In this document: piece by piece, positions 12,723 through 23,400 of the stretch | Position numbering within the stretch: the stretch's first letter is position 1 | Layout of the letters: every line of letters starts with the position of its first letter | Source of the DNA: Galaxea fascicularis | Taxonomy: Eukaryota; Cnidaria; Anthozoa; Scleractinia; Euphylliidae | Direction of reading: 5' to 3' | DNA length: 64,000 bases | NCBI GenBank assembly: GCA_948470475.1 | Contig: OX419338.1 | Span: 10,044,247-10,108,246 of the forward strand | Notes under the pieces: model-generated | What the model saw: only the letters and a program-made list of their open reading frames with translations | The model's database searches: none | What the model was told of the DNA's origin: nothing | Translations under genes and position numbers: made by a program

Positions 12723-13605
12723 GTAAAATCATATTCACCCTATCCATCACCCTTGAATCGCCTCATAAACCTCCATAGCAAACAAGCTTCAGTATTTGAT
12801 CGAATTACGAAAATATTAATTTGAATTTTGATAGAGCACCACCATAACGTTAATTTTTTTTCTTTTACGCGGTTAATATGCACACTCGTATGGAAATAAG
12901 TATTGGCTCTTTTTTCGCTTTTTAAAACAAAAATCATGTGAAGAGCTCAAGATTTAGTCAACTGCAAAGTTCTTCAAACTCTTTAAATAAACATCCGCCG
13001 TCTATTTTTTAACAATTAGATTATTCGCTAGAGGTTTCTATCTCTTGACAGCTGATGAGGGCGCAAAAAAGGTGGAGCGAAAACGCGTGAAACTCAAAAG
13101 ACACGAGGAAAGAGTCTTATGCCACTTGATTGCATGGGTTTGAAAAAGTCCTTTGTACAGTCAGGATGTATAACAATAACCTTCTAAACTTAATCTTTCT
13201 ATGAAGTCTTAGGCTTTGTCCTATTTGTTTATCGTCCGCCAGACGAAGGGATACTCAAATGAAACAAAGGATCGCTGAGTAGCCCTTGCGGACATTAGCA
13301 TCTACTATGAGATAATTATTAGGCGCAATGAGACGTGACTTTCTTTAAAGCTACTGTGCCTTTCTCGATGATTCAAAACTTTCCTAAACTTCATTAAGCT
13401 TCCGAAATAGTGTTTCATTTCTGACTGCCTTTTTTCCGACTATAGACTCTAGCATGTCCGCAGCCAGGATGAGGAAACCTGTAGCTTGTTCCAGGAAGGA
13501 AAACGGCGAGCGAAAAAAAAAAATTGGGGGAAGGCGCAGGGGAAAAGAGAGAAATGCGTTACCTCATGTCAAGAGTATATTAGGTCGGTATTCCATGGAT
13601 AAGCT
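12723..13605. other. Unique spacer between opposite minisatellite B blocks
   Basis: About 880 bp of non-repetitive sequence with no coding frame of note and no RNA gene. It forms the centre (loop) of the inverted B arrays. The word CTGATGA followed by GAAAA near 13050 was considered as a hammerhead core, but the intervening bases do not pair. Confidence 0.5.
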
Positions 13606-14322
13606 GGGGATTAGAAGGGTATAGTAGGGTTTAAAAGGGTTACGATTTTTGGAGTGTAGGGATATACTAGGATATTTTGGGGTATACTGACAGGTATAAC
13701 AGGGTTTTCTTGGCATTTACAAGAATGTCATATGGTTTACTGGAACATATTGGAGGTTTACATAGGGTATCCTAAAGTTTACTACGGCTAACTAGGATAA
13801 ACTAAGAGTTTAGTAGCTTTTACAAGGTAAACCAGGATTCACTAAAGTTTACAACGGTTTAGTAAGGGTGACTACCTACCTACTAGGGTTTAAAAGAGTA
13901 TCCTGGGGTTTACAAGGGTATACTAGGGTTTACAAGGATATTCTAGGGTTTACAAGGGTATACTAGGGTTTACAAGGGTGTACTAGAGTGTGCTAGGGTG
14001 TGCTAGTGTTTACTAGGGTGTTCTAGGGTTTCTAAGGGTATACTAGGGTATACTAGAGTTTATAAGGGTTTACTAGGATTTACTAGGGTTTATAAGGGTA
14101 TACTAGGGTATACCAGGGTTTATAAGGGTATACTAAGCTTTATAAGGGTATACTAGGGTTTACTAGGGTATACAAAAGTACACTAGGGTTTATCAGGGTA
14201 TACAAAGATGTATTGGGGTATACTAGAGCATACTAGGGTTTATAAGGTTGTACTAGGGTATACTAGGGTGTACTAGTATATACTCAGGTTTACCAGTGAA
14301 AACTAAGCTTTATAAGGTATAT
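13606..14322 (-). repeat. Minisatellite B, inverted block (TATACTAGGG / TTTACAAGGG)
   Basis: About 700 bp of 10-bp units (TATACTAGGG, TTTACAAGGG, TTTACTAGGG), the reverse complement of the units at 12090-12722. The two blocks are similar in length and face each other across the 880-bp spacer. Register is best kept at 13905-14270 and decays to the left. Confidence 0.9.
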
Positions 14323-14899
14323 GTGAGTGACAATATGTGTGTTAACATGAATTCTATGCCAGCATCACCAGCAAACGCAGGTTCGCAGTTTTCGCGCTGG
14401 GAACAAACCCTACGTCATGTAAGAAATATCACACGGTCGCCTCCAAAACCAAAACGGGCTCTGAGGACGATATAGGGACCTTCGGACGCATTCGTTGAAA
14501 GACAGTACTCCTCCAAACAGAAATGTAACACACTTGGCACCACCCTCTCCTCACACTTGGGTTGGTGTGTTTGCTCATCATTGAAGTGTGTGTCATTGCA
14601 AGATGAGTACGCATGTTTTAATGACGTTATATTAATTGTAATATGAATAATACCTGACATTTTGTTAGGCTTTTTTAATGATAGCCTGATAAAGGCTGGT
14701 GGTATTTTTCTACTGTTTAAGTAGTGTTTGTACCTGTGTTGATTGGGTACATCGTGTTTTTTTATACCCTCTGTTTAAATTGTTTGCATATTAAGTTGTG
14801 TTTCTATTGACTTAGAAAACGTTTTCGTTACTAGTTTTTAGATGATAGTTAAAAGCTAGTTACTTGCGCAAATGGTATTGCGATCGAAAGTAATGTGAT
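14323..14899. other. No recognisable gene; inner flank of the right R1 arm
   Basis: Short frames only. A weak match to the reverse complement of about 9420-9560 (around TTGTTTGCATATT) suggests that the R1 arms once extended further inward. Confidence 0.35.
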
Positions 14900-16145
14900 A
14901 GCAATAAGGAATGCCGTACAGTGCGTTTTATACTTTCTTTCCTGATGTTACACATTTTTTTCTTGCAGTTGTTATGAATTTCATTTAATTTTGTTACGTT
15001 TCTGAGGTCTACTTAATCATTGTTCATTAACACAACCTGTAAACAGTAAGACGTGTTTGATCGAAACTGTAACCTGAGTTTACATGCTTGTATAGTTTTC
15101 ATGCCCTGACAGTTTCTCTTATTCTGTTGGCGTAGTTTGCTGATCTAACTCAGTGTGTTTGTAGAGTGACAAACATGTTGAGTACAACATCTCGTTCGTA
15201 TCTCCATCTGGTGGAACATTCTTCTGGTGTGTTTGATCGATAAGTATCAAGGGTGGAGTATTTTGAAAATCAACCACCATTTATTCTTTAATGCACATGG
15301 CGGTAACGTGCCTGAGACTCCTTTAACTGATTTTTCAACCTGAAAATCGAAAATAGACGTTTTGATGATGAACAGATTTATTACGCGACAACTGGTTACT
15401 TTAAAATTAAAGACTAGTTCTAATAAAGAAGAAATTCGGTTTTCCCTGCATAAAATATGTATAATGTTAACCTGAATTACAATCGTAGGTAATATTTGCC
15501 ATCGAATCATATTTGAACACAATCACAAATATAAAAGATACAATGATTATAAAACTGAAATTGCTACAGCTTTATATTGCTATTGCTTATTTATAACTTC
15601 CGAAAAGCTACCTTAATAAACTCCGTGGTTCTGGTGTAGCTAATCTCATGGAACTTTCTCTCTAGACTTTGGGTTGGCAAGGGCTCTAATGAACGGTCGT
15701 CAAAGCTTCGGAAAGATCAATTTCAGCAGCTGCGATGTATTGCTCCACGGCCTTCACAGGAGACGTTGATTGGTTTGTTCTTGCAATCTTAATCCATGGT
15801 CCGTAATGAAATCGACGATTCTTGAAATATGGGACATAAGAAGAAAAAACTTAAACTTCAGAAGTCTTTTCATGAGGCATAACTCACTGAAGTGAAAAAA
15901 TAAAACCCGGCATAAAGCAACTGTCCTCTATCTGACAAGGATTGAACAAAGTACAAAAAGTGAATTATTTGAGTAGATTTAGATAATTTAAGATCGAAAA
16001 GCATTCCCTGATAAAATGCATTCAGTAGTTACTAATCTCAGGTGTATTTCTGTTGTTATTGATATTGTTTTCTTAAGTTACGTTGCAGGGTCATAAAAAT
16101 AACTATGGACAATTGTTACAGCAACTGTTTGTAAGCGAAATAGCA
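14900..16145 (+). repeat. Dispersed repeat R1, right arm
   Basis: Forward copy matching the reverse complement of 8205-9420 over about 1.2 kb; 15090-15400 also matches positions 1-295. Shared blocks include GTGCGTTTTA, GTTTGATCGAAACTGTAACC, GGTGGAACATTCTT, GTAGCTAATCTCATG and GCATTCCCTGATAAA. Frames are interrupted and no protein family is recognised. Confidence 0.75.
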
Positions 16146-17172
16146 CGAATTTTGCTTCTCTTCATTTCCTTAACTTCTAGCACTTAGCTTAAAAATTATG
16201 GTGAGTTTCTCTAAAAATTTTGTTAACAAATAGGTAAGGTTGTGAATCACTCGAAGTGATGCTCCTTAAAGAAGAATTGTTTCAGAACTAATTGTTTAAC
16301 TTTCGAATAGGATTTACTTTTTTATTTCATTTTGTTTTAACTGGAAACTTGAAAGCTCTTTACACATAACTTTTTTTCTCCAACAAACCGTTTCGAAAAT
16401 AACAGTCGTTTCATTTCCCTACGATGTGAAAGTGCACTTGTTAATTCTAGTTCGGCTCAAGCAATTGTCTTTTGTCTCGTGAAATTTGATACGTAGAAAG
16501 ATGGTAAGAAATACCTATATTTGTTGAGGTAGACCGCTTTTTCAAAAGATTTTACTTCGTTTTCGTCAAGAGAATCACGTGACCACGACTTTTCTCTATT
16601 TCTCCGTGAAGTCGAGCAGAATTTACACCGTTTTCTGTGTAAAAAAGTACTAGTTTTGATTTTATAAGTCATGAGAAACGGCGTTTGACGCTTGTCTTTG
16701 ATCTGATAAGACAGGGGACTTTGGTAATATAGAGCAGCCCCGAAACAAAGTTGAGTCTGACTGCATTGTTGTTGTTGTTTTATGTTCATGGAAATCTTTT
16801 GCAATTTTCGTTAGGTTTTTCAATGAAAGGTGGATACGCATCCCACTTTTTAATCGATGTTTGCAGAGACAAGGAGATAATACATCCTCAGGTGAACCAA
16901 AAATTCCATTTTAGTCTTCTTTTGAATTGTAAACGATGAGGCAGGAGTGGTTGACGCCTGCCTTTTGCCTTAAGGTTTTGTAGTATTTTCTGGAAATTGG
17001 GTCCCACAAAAAGGACAACAGCGAATTGGAAACAATCCAAGATCCACCTGCCGTGAGAAATGGCAATAAAATAATCCCAAGTGCTTTCTATGGGTTCATC
17101 TCAATGTCATGGAATTTTTTCCGTATTTTAGTCGCCATTCATACAACGAAACAGATCTAGGAGGCAAAATAT
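16146..17172. other. No recognisable gene between R1 and the 29-bp satellite
   Basis: A 115-codon minus frame (16457-16804) has no similarity I recognise. A GTT microsatellite (about 16766) and a small hairpin around GAGGCAGGAGTGG / GCCTGCC (16930-16965) are visible. Confidence 0.4.
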
Positions 17173-18631
17173 ACGGGCGTGTGGGACCTTCAGAGCGGCG
17201 CCCACGCGTGTGCGAGCTAGAGAGCAGTGCCAAGGCGTGTGCGAGCTAGAGAGCGGTGCCAAGGCGTGTGGGACCTAGAGAGCGGTGCCCGGGCGTGTGG
17301 GACCTTCAGAGCGGCGCCCACGCGTGTGAGAGCTTAAGAGCGGTGCCCAGGCGTGTGCGAGCTAGAGAGCGGTGCCAAGGCGTGTGGGACCTAGAGAGCG
17401 GTTCCCACGCGTGTGGGACCTTCAGAGCGGCGCCCACGCGTGTGAGAGCTTAAGAGCGGTGCCCAGGCGTGTGGGAGCTAGAGAGCGGTGCCCAGGCGTG
17501 TAGGAGCTAGAGAGCGGTGCCCAGGCGTGTGGGAGCTTGAGAACGCTGTAAAACCGCGTGGGAGCTTGAGAACGCTGCCCAAGCGCGTGGAAACTAGACA
17601 GCGGTGCCCAAGCGCGTGGCAGCTAGAGGGCGCTGCGCAAGCGCGTGGGAGCTTGAAAGCGCTGCCCAGGCGCGTGGGAGCTTGAGAGCGCTTCCTAGGC
17701 GTGTGGCAGCTTGAGAGCGCTTCGCGGGCGTGTGGGAGATAGGTAGCGCTACCCAGGCGTGTGGGAACAAGAAAGCGCTTCCAAGACGTGTAGGAGCAAG
17801 GGAGCGGTGCCCAAGCGTGTCGGCGCTAGAGAGCGGTGCCCAATGGTGTGGGAACTAGAGAGTGCTGCTCAAGAGTGTGGGAGCTCGAGAGCGGTACCTA
17901 ACCGTCTGGGAGCTCGAGAGCAGTGCCCAAGCGTGTGGGAGCTCGAGAGCGGTGCCCAAGCGTGTGGGAACTAGAGAGCGCTGCCCAAGAGTGTGGAAGC
18001 TAGAGAGTCGTGCCAGAGCGTGTGGGAGCTAGAAAGCGCTGCCCAAGCGTGTGGGAGCTAAAAAGCGCTTCCCGTCCGTGTGGGAGCTTAAGAGCGGTGC
18101 CTAAGCGTGAGGGAGCTCGAGAGCGCTGCCCAAGCGTTTGGGAGCTAGAGAGCCCTACCCAAGCGAGTGGGAGCTAGAGAACGCTGCCCAGGCGTGTGGG
18201 AGCTAGAAAGCGGTGCCCAAGCCTGTGGGAGCTTGAAAGCGGTGCCCAGGCGTGTGGGAGCTAGAGAGCGCTGCCCAAGCGTGTGGGAGCTAAACAGCAC
18301 TGCCCAAGCGTGTGGGAGCTTGAGAGCGCTGTCAAAGCGTGAGGAAGCTACAGAGCGCTGTCGAAGCGTGTAGCAGCTAGAGAGCGCTGCCTAAGCTTGT
18401 CGGAGCTCGAGAGCGCTGCCTAAGCGGGTGAGAGCGAAAGAGCGGTGCCCAAGCGTGTGCGAGCTTGAGAGCGGTGCCCAAGCGTGTGGGAGCTAGAGAG
18501 CGCTGCCCAAGCGTGTGGGAGCTTGAGAGCAATGCCCAAGCGTTTGGCAGCTTGAAAGCGCTGTCCAAGAAGTGTGGCAGCTTGAAAGCAGTGCCCAAGC
18601 GTGTTTGAGCTTGAGAGCGGTGCCCAAGCGT
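17173..18631 (+). repeat. 29-bp GC-rich minisatellite, left segment
   Basis: Tandem units of 29 bp containing GTGTGGGAGC, an AGAGAGCGCTGCC-like block and CCAAGC before the next GTGTGGG. The first ~350 bp carry a distinct variant (GTGTGGGACCTTCAGAGCGG) that recurs about every 116 bp, i.e. a four-unit higher-order repeat. Each unit keeps two or more CpG sites. The segment ends at the poly(T) of the inserted retroelement. Confidence 0.95.
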
Positions 18632-20452
18632 TTTTTTTTTTTTTTTAATTAGACGAACGGGCAGCCCCCCATTAGGGTGAGTGCAATGGCTCCCGGACCT
18701 GGACATCTAATCCCACCAGAAGGGTGGGTTCGTCTAACTTTGAGGGGCACCAGGCCGCCAAACATCGCCGGGGAGTCGAACCCCGCCTCCTCATACTTTA
18801 AGGCACATAACAGACACAAACATAAAAAACGTTACAAGGGATCACTAAAACCAGGAGTACAACCAATAAAGGAGACCCCTAAGTGAAAGTGACGCCCTAC
18901 ACAGAGACAAGACTAGTGAGAGACAACTTAGTGCCCTCCACAAGAGGGCACCTCGAAGTCAATCACTCACACAACTTTATGCGACGGCGAGATGCTCGTC
19001 AGCATTTTTACATAGTCCTCCGCAGTCCAATCATACGCCTCCAAGAGGGCAGTGAAGTCCTGCGGAGACATGGTGATGGCACCAGAGGCAGGAGACAGGG
19101 CAGAAAGCCTCTGATCCAAAAGCCCACAGGGCGGGGATGGCAGAACCGCAGTAGGCTTAGGAAGAGAGGCCTCTACAGAGGACTGATACAACGGAGGCGC
19201 AGATAACTCCGAAGAGGGCCGCTGGTCACACTGCTGCTGGTCCGGGGACGAGACAGGCGACTCAACCTCCAAAACCATGGTCTTTGGTGTGGGTGATTCG
19301 TCACCCGATGACTGAGGCGCCGGGGTTGGCTTCCTCTTCCTATTGTTCCTCGAGGAGCGCGGAGCGTCAATAAACACTGCCGAAGCAGCGGCAATGACCT
19401 CCTCATCCCCGGAACACAAATCACCGGAAACCCCAACAGCCGACCCCGAAAGAGACACATCCCCGGGCGAACCGGAATCAGTGACCTCCGAGGCAACTGA
19501 GGGGCTCTCGACAACCTCCATTGCGGAAGCATCTCCAGGGGGACTGGAGTTAGCAACCTCAACAGGAGCCGTAGGGCCTGGGGCCGGGGGCTCTGCCGAA
19601 GCCTGAGCCCGACTACGGGGCCTGTTCGGAGTAGGACCGCCCCAAGCCTGCCTACACTCACGTGCGACATGCCCGGGCTGGCGACAACGACGGCAAACTC
19701 CATTCATCGGGCACTCACGGGCGCGGTGGCCAGGAGTCCGGCAGATGGGGCACCACTGAGGCTGGCGACGGTACCACGTACGGCAGTCGTAACCAGCGAT
19801 CCGAAACACCGGGGGGATATCCCTCGCCAAGGACATCTTGACGACTAGAGAGCCGTCAAAGAGTCCCGGAAAGCCCCGGTGTTCTGACCTGGTGATGGAA
19901 TGGACCTCACCAAAAACTGCAAGGGCGGCCCGCACAGTGCCATCCGGAACCTCACTAGGAAGATCGCGGACGTAGACCAATTTGGACCGCTGGTCGATTG
20001 GAGTCAAACGGATGTTGTGGCCATCGAACGTAAGACCCTCTAACAGGACCCGGTCGCAAGACACGGAGTCCTTAAAGGTCAAACGAACGGTGCCATGACG
20101 TAGGAACTGAACAGCAACAAGATTAGGTCGACCCAAGATCTCCAGGAGACGAGGGAGGACGGCATCCGAACCATGGTGGTGGTAGACTTCAGGCGGGAAA
20201 AACGCCACCAGGCTGTTTGGACACTCAACAGGCATGTTAAGACCTGATGAGCGCGAACGACAACTGGATGAGTGTCACTGATGCGCAAGGCCCGGAGTCC
20301 AACAAGGGAAACAAGGCCCGACGACAGCGACAAGAAAAGGCGTACCACAAGCGTCAAAAGGCGTACCCAAACGGAACAGGGGCCAAGTCTCTCGACTTTT
20401 AACGGCCCGGACCCAGAACTGCTACAGGGGAGCTTAATTTCGTTTAATGACA
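18632..20452 (-). mobile_element. Poly(A)-tailed retroelement insertion inside the satellite, ORF1-only
   Basis: Unique sequence interrupts the 29-bp array. Its left edge is a run of 16 T, i.e. a poly(A) tail on the minus strand, so the element lies in minus orientation. It has a leader of about 220 bp, one long frame (18967-20235) and about 330 bp of 3' sequence. No endonuclease or reverse transcriptase is present between the satellite borders. This fits a non-autonomous LINE derivative that keeps only ORF1, or a retroposed ORF1/gag-type transcript. The 5' edge near 20452 is approximate, because satellite-like bases (TGCTTAAGCGTGTGGG) resume without a clear target duplication. Confidence 0.75.
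18967..20235 (-). CDS. CCHC zinc-knuckle ORF1/gag-like protein, 422 aa
   Basis: The 422-residue frame is intact from ATG to stop. Residues about 35-150 contain a beta-rich segment with KLVYVRDLP and GFPGLFDGSLVVKM that looks like an RRM-type nucleic-acid-binding fold. Two zinc knuckles of pattern C-x2-C-x4-H-x4-C follow, at about 162-175 (CPICRTPGHRAREC) and 181-194 (CRRCRQPGHVAREC). The remainder (about 200-422) is a Pro/Ser/Ala-rich tail without a recognised fold. This order is typical of ORF1 proteins of non-LTR retrotransposons and of the retroelement-derived CCHC proteins often labelled ZCCHC3-like; such proteins coat element RNA. The frame is uninterrupted although it sits in a satellite, so the insertion is either young or under selection. 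No reverse transcriptase accompanies it. Family assignment beyond ORF1/gag-like is not possible here. Confidence 0.75.
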   Translation of the reverse strand: MPVECPNSLVAFFPPEVYHHHGSDAVLPRLLEILGRPNLVAVQFLRHGTVRLTFKDSVSCDRVLLEGLTFDGHNIRLTPIDQRSKLVYVRDLPSEVPDGTVRAALAVFGEVHSITRSEHRGFPGLFDGSLVVKMSLARDIPPVFRIAGYDCRTWYRRQPQWCPICRTPGHRARECPMNGVCRRCRQPGHVARECRQAWGGPTPNRPRSRAQASAEPPAPGPTAPVEVANSSPPGDASAMEVVESPSVASEVTDSGSPGDVSLSGSAVGVSGDLCSGDEEVIAAASAVFIDAPRSSRNNRKRKPTPAPQSSGDESPTPKTMVLEVESPVSSPDQQQCDQRPSSELSAPPLYQSSVEASLPKPTAVLPSPPCGLLDQRLSALSPASGAITMSPQDFTALLEAYDWTAEDYVKMLTSISPSHKVV

Positions 20453-23400
20453 GAATGCTGCTTAAGCGTGTGGGAGCTAGAGAGCGCTGCCCAAGCGTGT
20501 GATAGCTAAACATCGCGGCCCAACCGTGTGGGACCTAAACAGTGGTGCCCAAGCGAATTGGAGCTAGCAAGCCCTGCCTAAGCGGGTGAAAGCTAAACAG
20601 CGCTGCCCAAGTGTGTGGGAGCTTGAGAGCGCTGCCCAAGGGTGTGAGAACTAGACAGCGGTGACCAAGCGCATGGGAGCTAGAGAGCGCTGCCCAAGGG
20701 TGTGGGAGCTTGCTAGCTGTACCCAAGAAGTGTGGGAGGTTGAGAGAGGTGCCCAAGCGTGTTCGAGCAAGAGAGCGGTGCCCAAGCCTGTGGGCGCTTG
20801 AGTGCGATGCCCAAGCGTGTGGGAACGAGACAGCGGTGACCAAACGCGCGTGGGAGCTAGAGAGCGCTGCCCAAGCATGTGGGAGCTTGAGAGCGCTGCC
20901 CAGGCGTGTGGGAGCAAGAGAGCGGTGCGCAAGCGTCTGGGAGCTCGAGAGCGGTGCCCAAGCGTCTGGAAACTAGAGAGCGCTGCCCAAGCGTGTGGGA
21001 GCGTGAGAGGGCTGCCCAAGGGTGTGCAAGCTCGAGAGCGGTGCCCAAGCGTGCAGGAACTAGAGAGCGCTGCCCAAGCGTGTGGGAGCGTGAGAGGGCT
21101 GCCCAAGAAGTGTGGGAGCTTGAGAGTGGTGCTCAAGCAGTGTGGGACCTTGAAATCGGTGCCCAAGCGTCTGGGAGCTTGAGAACGGTGCCCAAGCGTG
21201 TGGGAGCTAGAGAGCGCTCCCCAAGCGTGTGGAAGCTTGAGAGCAGCGCCCAAGCGTGTGAGCGCTTGAGAGCGGTGCCCAAGCGAGTGGGAGGTAGAGA
21301 GCGCTGCCTATGTGTGTGGGAGCTAAAAAGCGCTTCCCAGGGGTGTGGGAGCACGAGAGTGGTGCCCAAGCGTGTAAGAGCTTGAGAGCGGTGCCCAAGC
21401 GTGTCGGAGCTAGTGAGTGCTTCCCAAGCGTGTAGGAGCTTGATTGCGCTGCCCAAGAGTGTGGGAACTAGACAGCGGTGACCAAGCGCGTGGGAGCTAG
21501 AGAGCGCTGCCCAAGCGTGTGGGAGCTTGAGAGCGCTGCCAAAGCGTGTGGGACTTAGAGAGCGCTTCCAAAGCGTGTGGGATCTAGAGAGCGCGGCCCA
21601 ATTGTTTGGGAGCTAGAGAGCGCTGCCCAAGCGTGTGGAAGCTACAGAGCGCTGTCCAAGCGTGTAGGAGCTAGAGAGCGCTGCCTAAGCTTGTCGGACC
21701 TCGAGAGCGCTGCCCAAGCGTGTGGGAGCTAGAGACCACTGCCCAAGCGGGTGGGAGCGAGAGAGCGGTACCCAAGCGTGTGCGAGCTTGAAAGTGCTGC
21801 CCACGCGTGTGCGAGCTAGAGAGCGGTGCCCAAGGGTGTGTGAGCTTAAGAGCGGTGCCCAAGCGTGTAAGATCTTGAGAGCGCTGTCCAAGCGTGTGGG
21901 AGCCTGAGAGCGGTGCCCAAGCGTGTGGGAGCCAGTGAGCCCTGCCCAAGCGTGCAGGAGCTAGAGAGTGCTGTCCAAGCGTGTGGGAGCTAGAGAGGTG
22001 CCCAAGCGTGTTCGAGAAAGAGACCGGTGCCCAAGCCTGTGGGAGCTTGACTGCGCTCCCAAACGTGTGGGAACGAGACAGCGGTGACCAAGCGCGTGGG
22101 AGCTAGAGAGCGCTGCAAAAGCATGTAGGAGCTTGAGAGCGCTGCCAACGCGTGTGGGAGCTTGAGAGCGCTGCCCAGACGTGTGGGAGCAAGAGAGCGC
22201 TTCTTAGGCGTGTTGTAGCAAGAGAGCGGTGCCCAAGCGTCTGGGAGCTCGAGAGCAGTGCCCAAGTGTGTGGGAGCAAGAGACCGCTGTCCAAGCGTTT
22301 GGAAGCTAGAGAGCGCTGCCAAAGCGTGTGGCAGCTAGGGAACGCTCCTTAAGCGTTTGGGAGCTAGAGAGCGCTGCCCAAGCGTGTGGCCGCTACAGAG
22401 CGCTGCCCAACCGTGTGCGAGCGAGAGAGTGTTCCCCAAGCGTTTCGGAGCTAGATAGCGCTGCAGAAGCGTGCAGGAGCTAGAGAGCGCTGCCCAAACG
22501 TGTGGGAGCTAGAAAGCGGTGCCCAAACCTGTGGGAGCTTGAGAGTGGTGCCTAAGCGTTTGGGAGCTTCAAAGCGTTGCCGAAGCGGGTGGGAGCTAGA
22601 GAACGCTGCCCAGGCGTGTGGGAGTTTGAAAGCGGTGCCCAAGGGTTTGGGAGCTAGATAGCGGTGCCCAAGCGTGTGGGAGATCGAGAGCGGTGCCTAA
22701 GCGTGTCGGAGCTAGTGAGCGCAGCCCAATCGTTTGGGACCTAGAGAGCGCTGCCCAAGCGTGTGGGACCTAGAGAGCGCTGCCAAGGGGTGTGGGAGAT
22801 TCCGAGGACTCCCCAAGCGTGTGGAAGCTAGACAGCGGGGCCCAAGCATGTAAGAGCAAGAGAGCGGCGCGCAAGCGTGTGGGAGCTAGAGAGCGATGCC
22901 CAAGCGTGTGGAAGCTGGAGAGTGGTGCCCTAGTGTGTGGGAGCACGAGAGCGCTGCCAAAGCGTGTGGGAGCTAGAGCGCGCTTCCAAAGCGTGTGGGA
23001 GGTAGAGAGCGCGGCCCAATCGTTTCGGAGCTACAGAACGCTGCCCAAGCGTGTGGAAGCTACAGAGCGCTGCCCAAGCGTGTAGGAGCTAGAGAGCGGT
23101 GCCTAAGCTTGTCGGAACTCGAGAGCGCTGCAAAAGCGTGTGGGAACTAGTGAGCGATGCCCAAGCGTGTGAGAGCTAGAGAGCACTGCCCATGCAGGTG
23201 GGAGCTACAGAGCGGTGCCCAAGCGTGTGCGAGCTTAAGAACGGTGTCCAAGCGTGTGGGAGCTTGAGAGCGCTGCCCACGCGTGTGCGAGCTAGAGAGC
23301 GGTGGCCAAGGGTGTGGGACCTTGAGAGTGGTGCCCAAGCGTGTGGGAGTTCGAGAGCGGTGTCTAAGCGTGTGGGAGCTAGAGAGCGGTGCCCAAGCGT

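Noticed and set aside
13040..13085. CTGATGA followed by GAAAA as a hammerhead ribozyme core
   Set aside because: The bases between the two blocks do not form the required stem and no cleavage-site stem is visible.
9600..14322. The regular arrays as a CRISPR-like repeat-spacer locus
   Set aside because: Units are contiguous 10-bp multiples with no unique spacers, there are no cas genes, and the surrounding genes are eukaryotic.
12090..14322. CCCTAGTATA units as telomeric or interstitial telomere repeats
   Set aside because: The period is 10 bp, not the 6 bp of TTAGGG. The CCCTA word occurs only as part of the 10-bp unit.
19173..19703. 176-codon minus frame overlapping the zinc-knuckle ORF
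   Set aside because: It is a shadow frame of the 422-residue ORF in GC-rich sequence; it has no knuckles or domain of its own.
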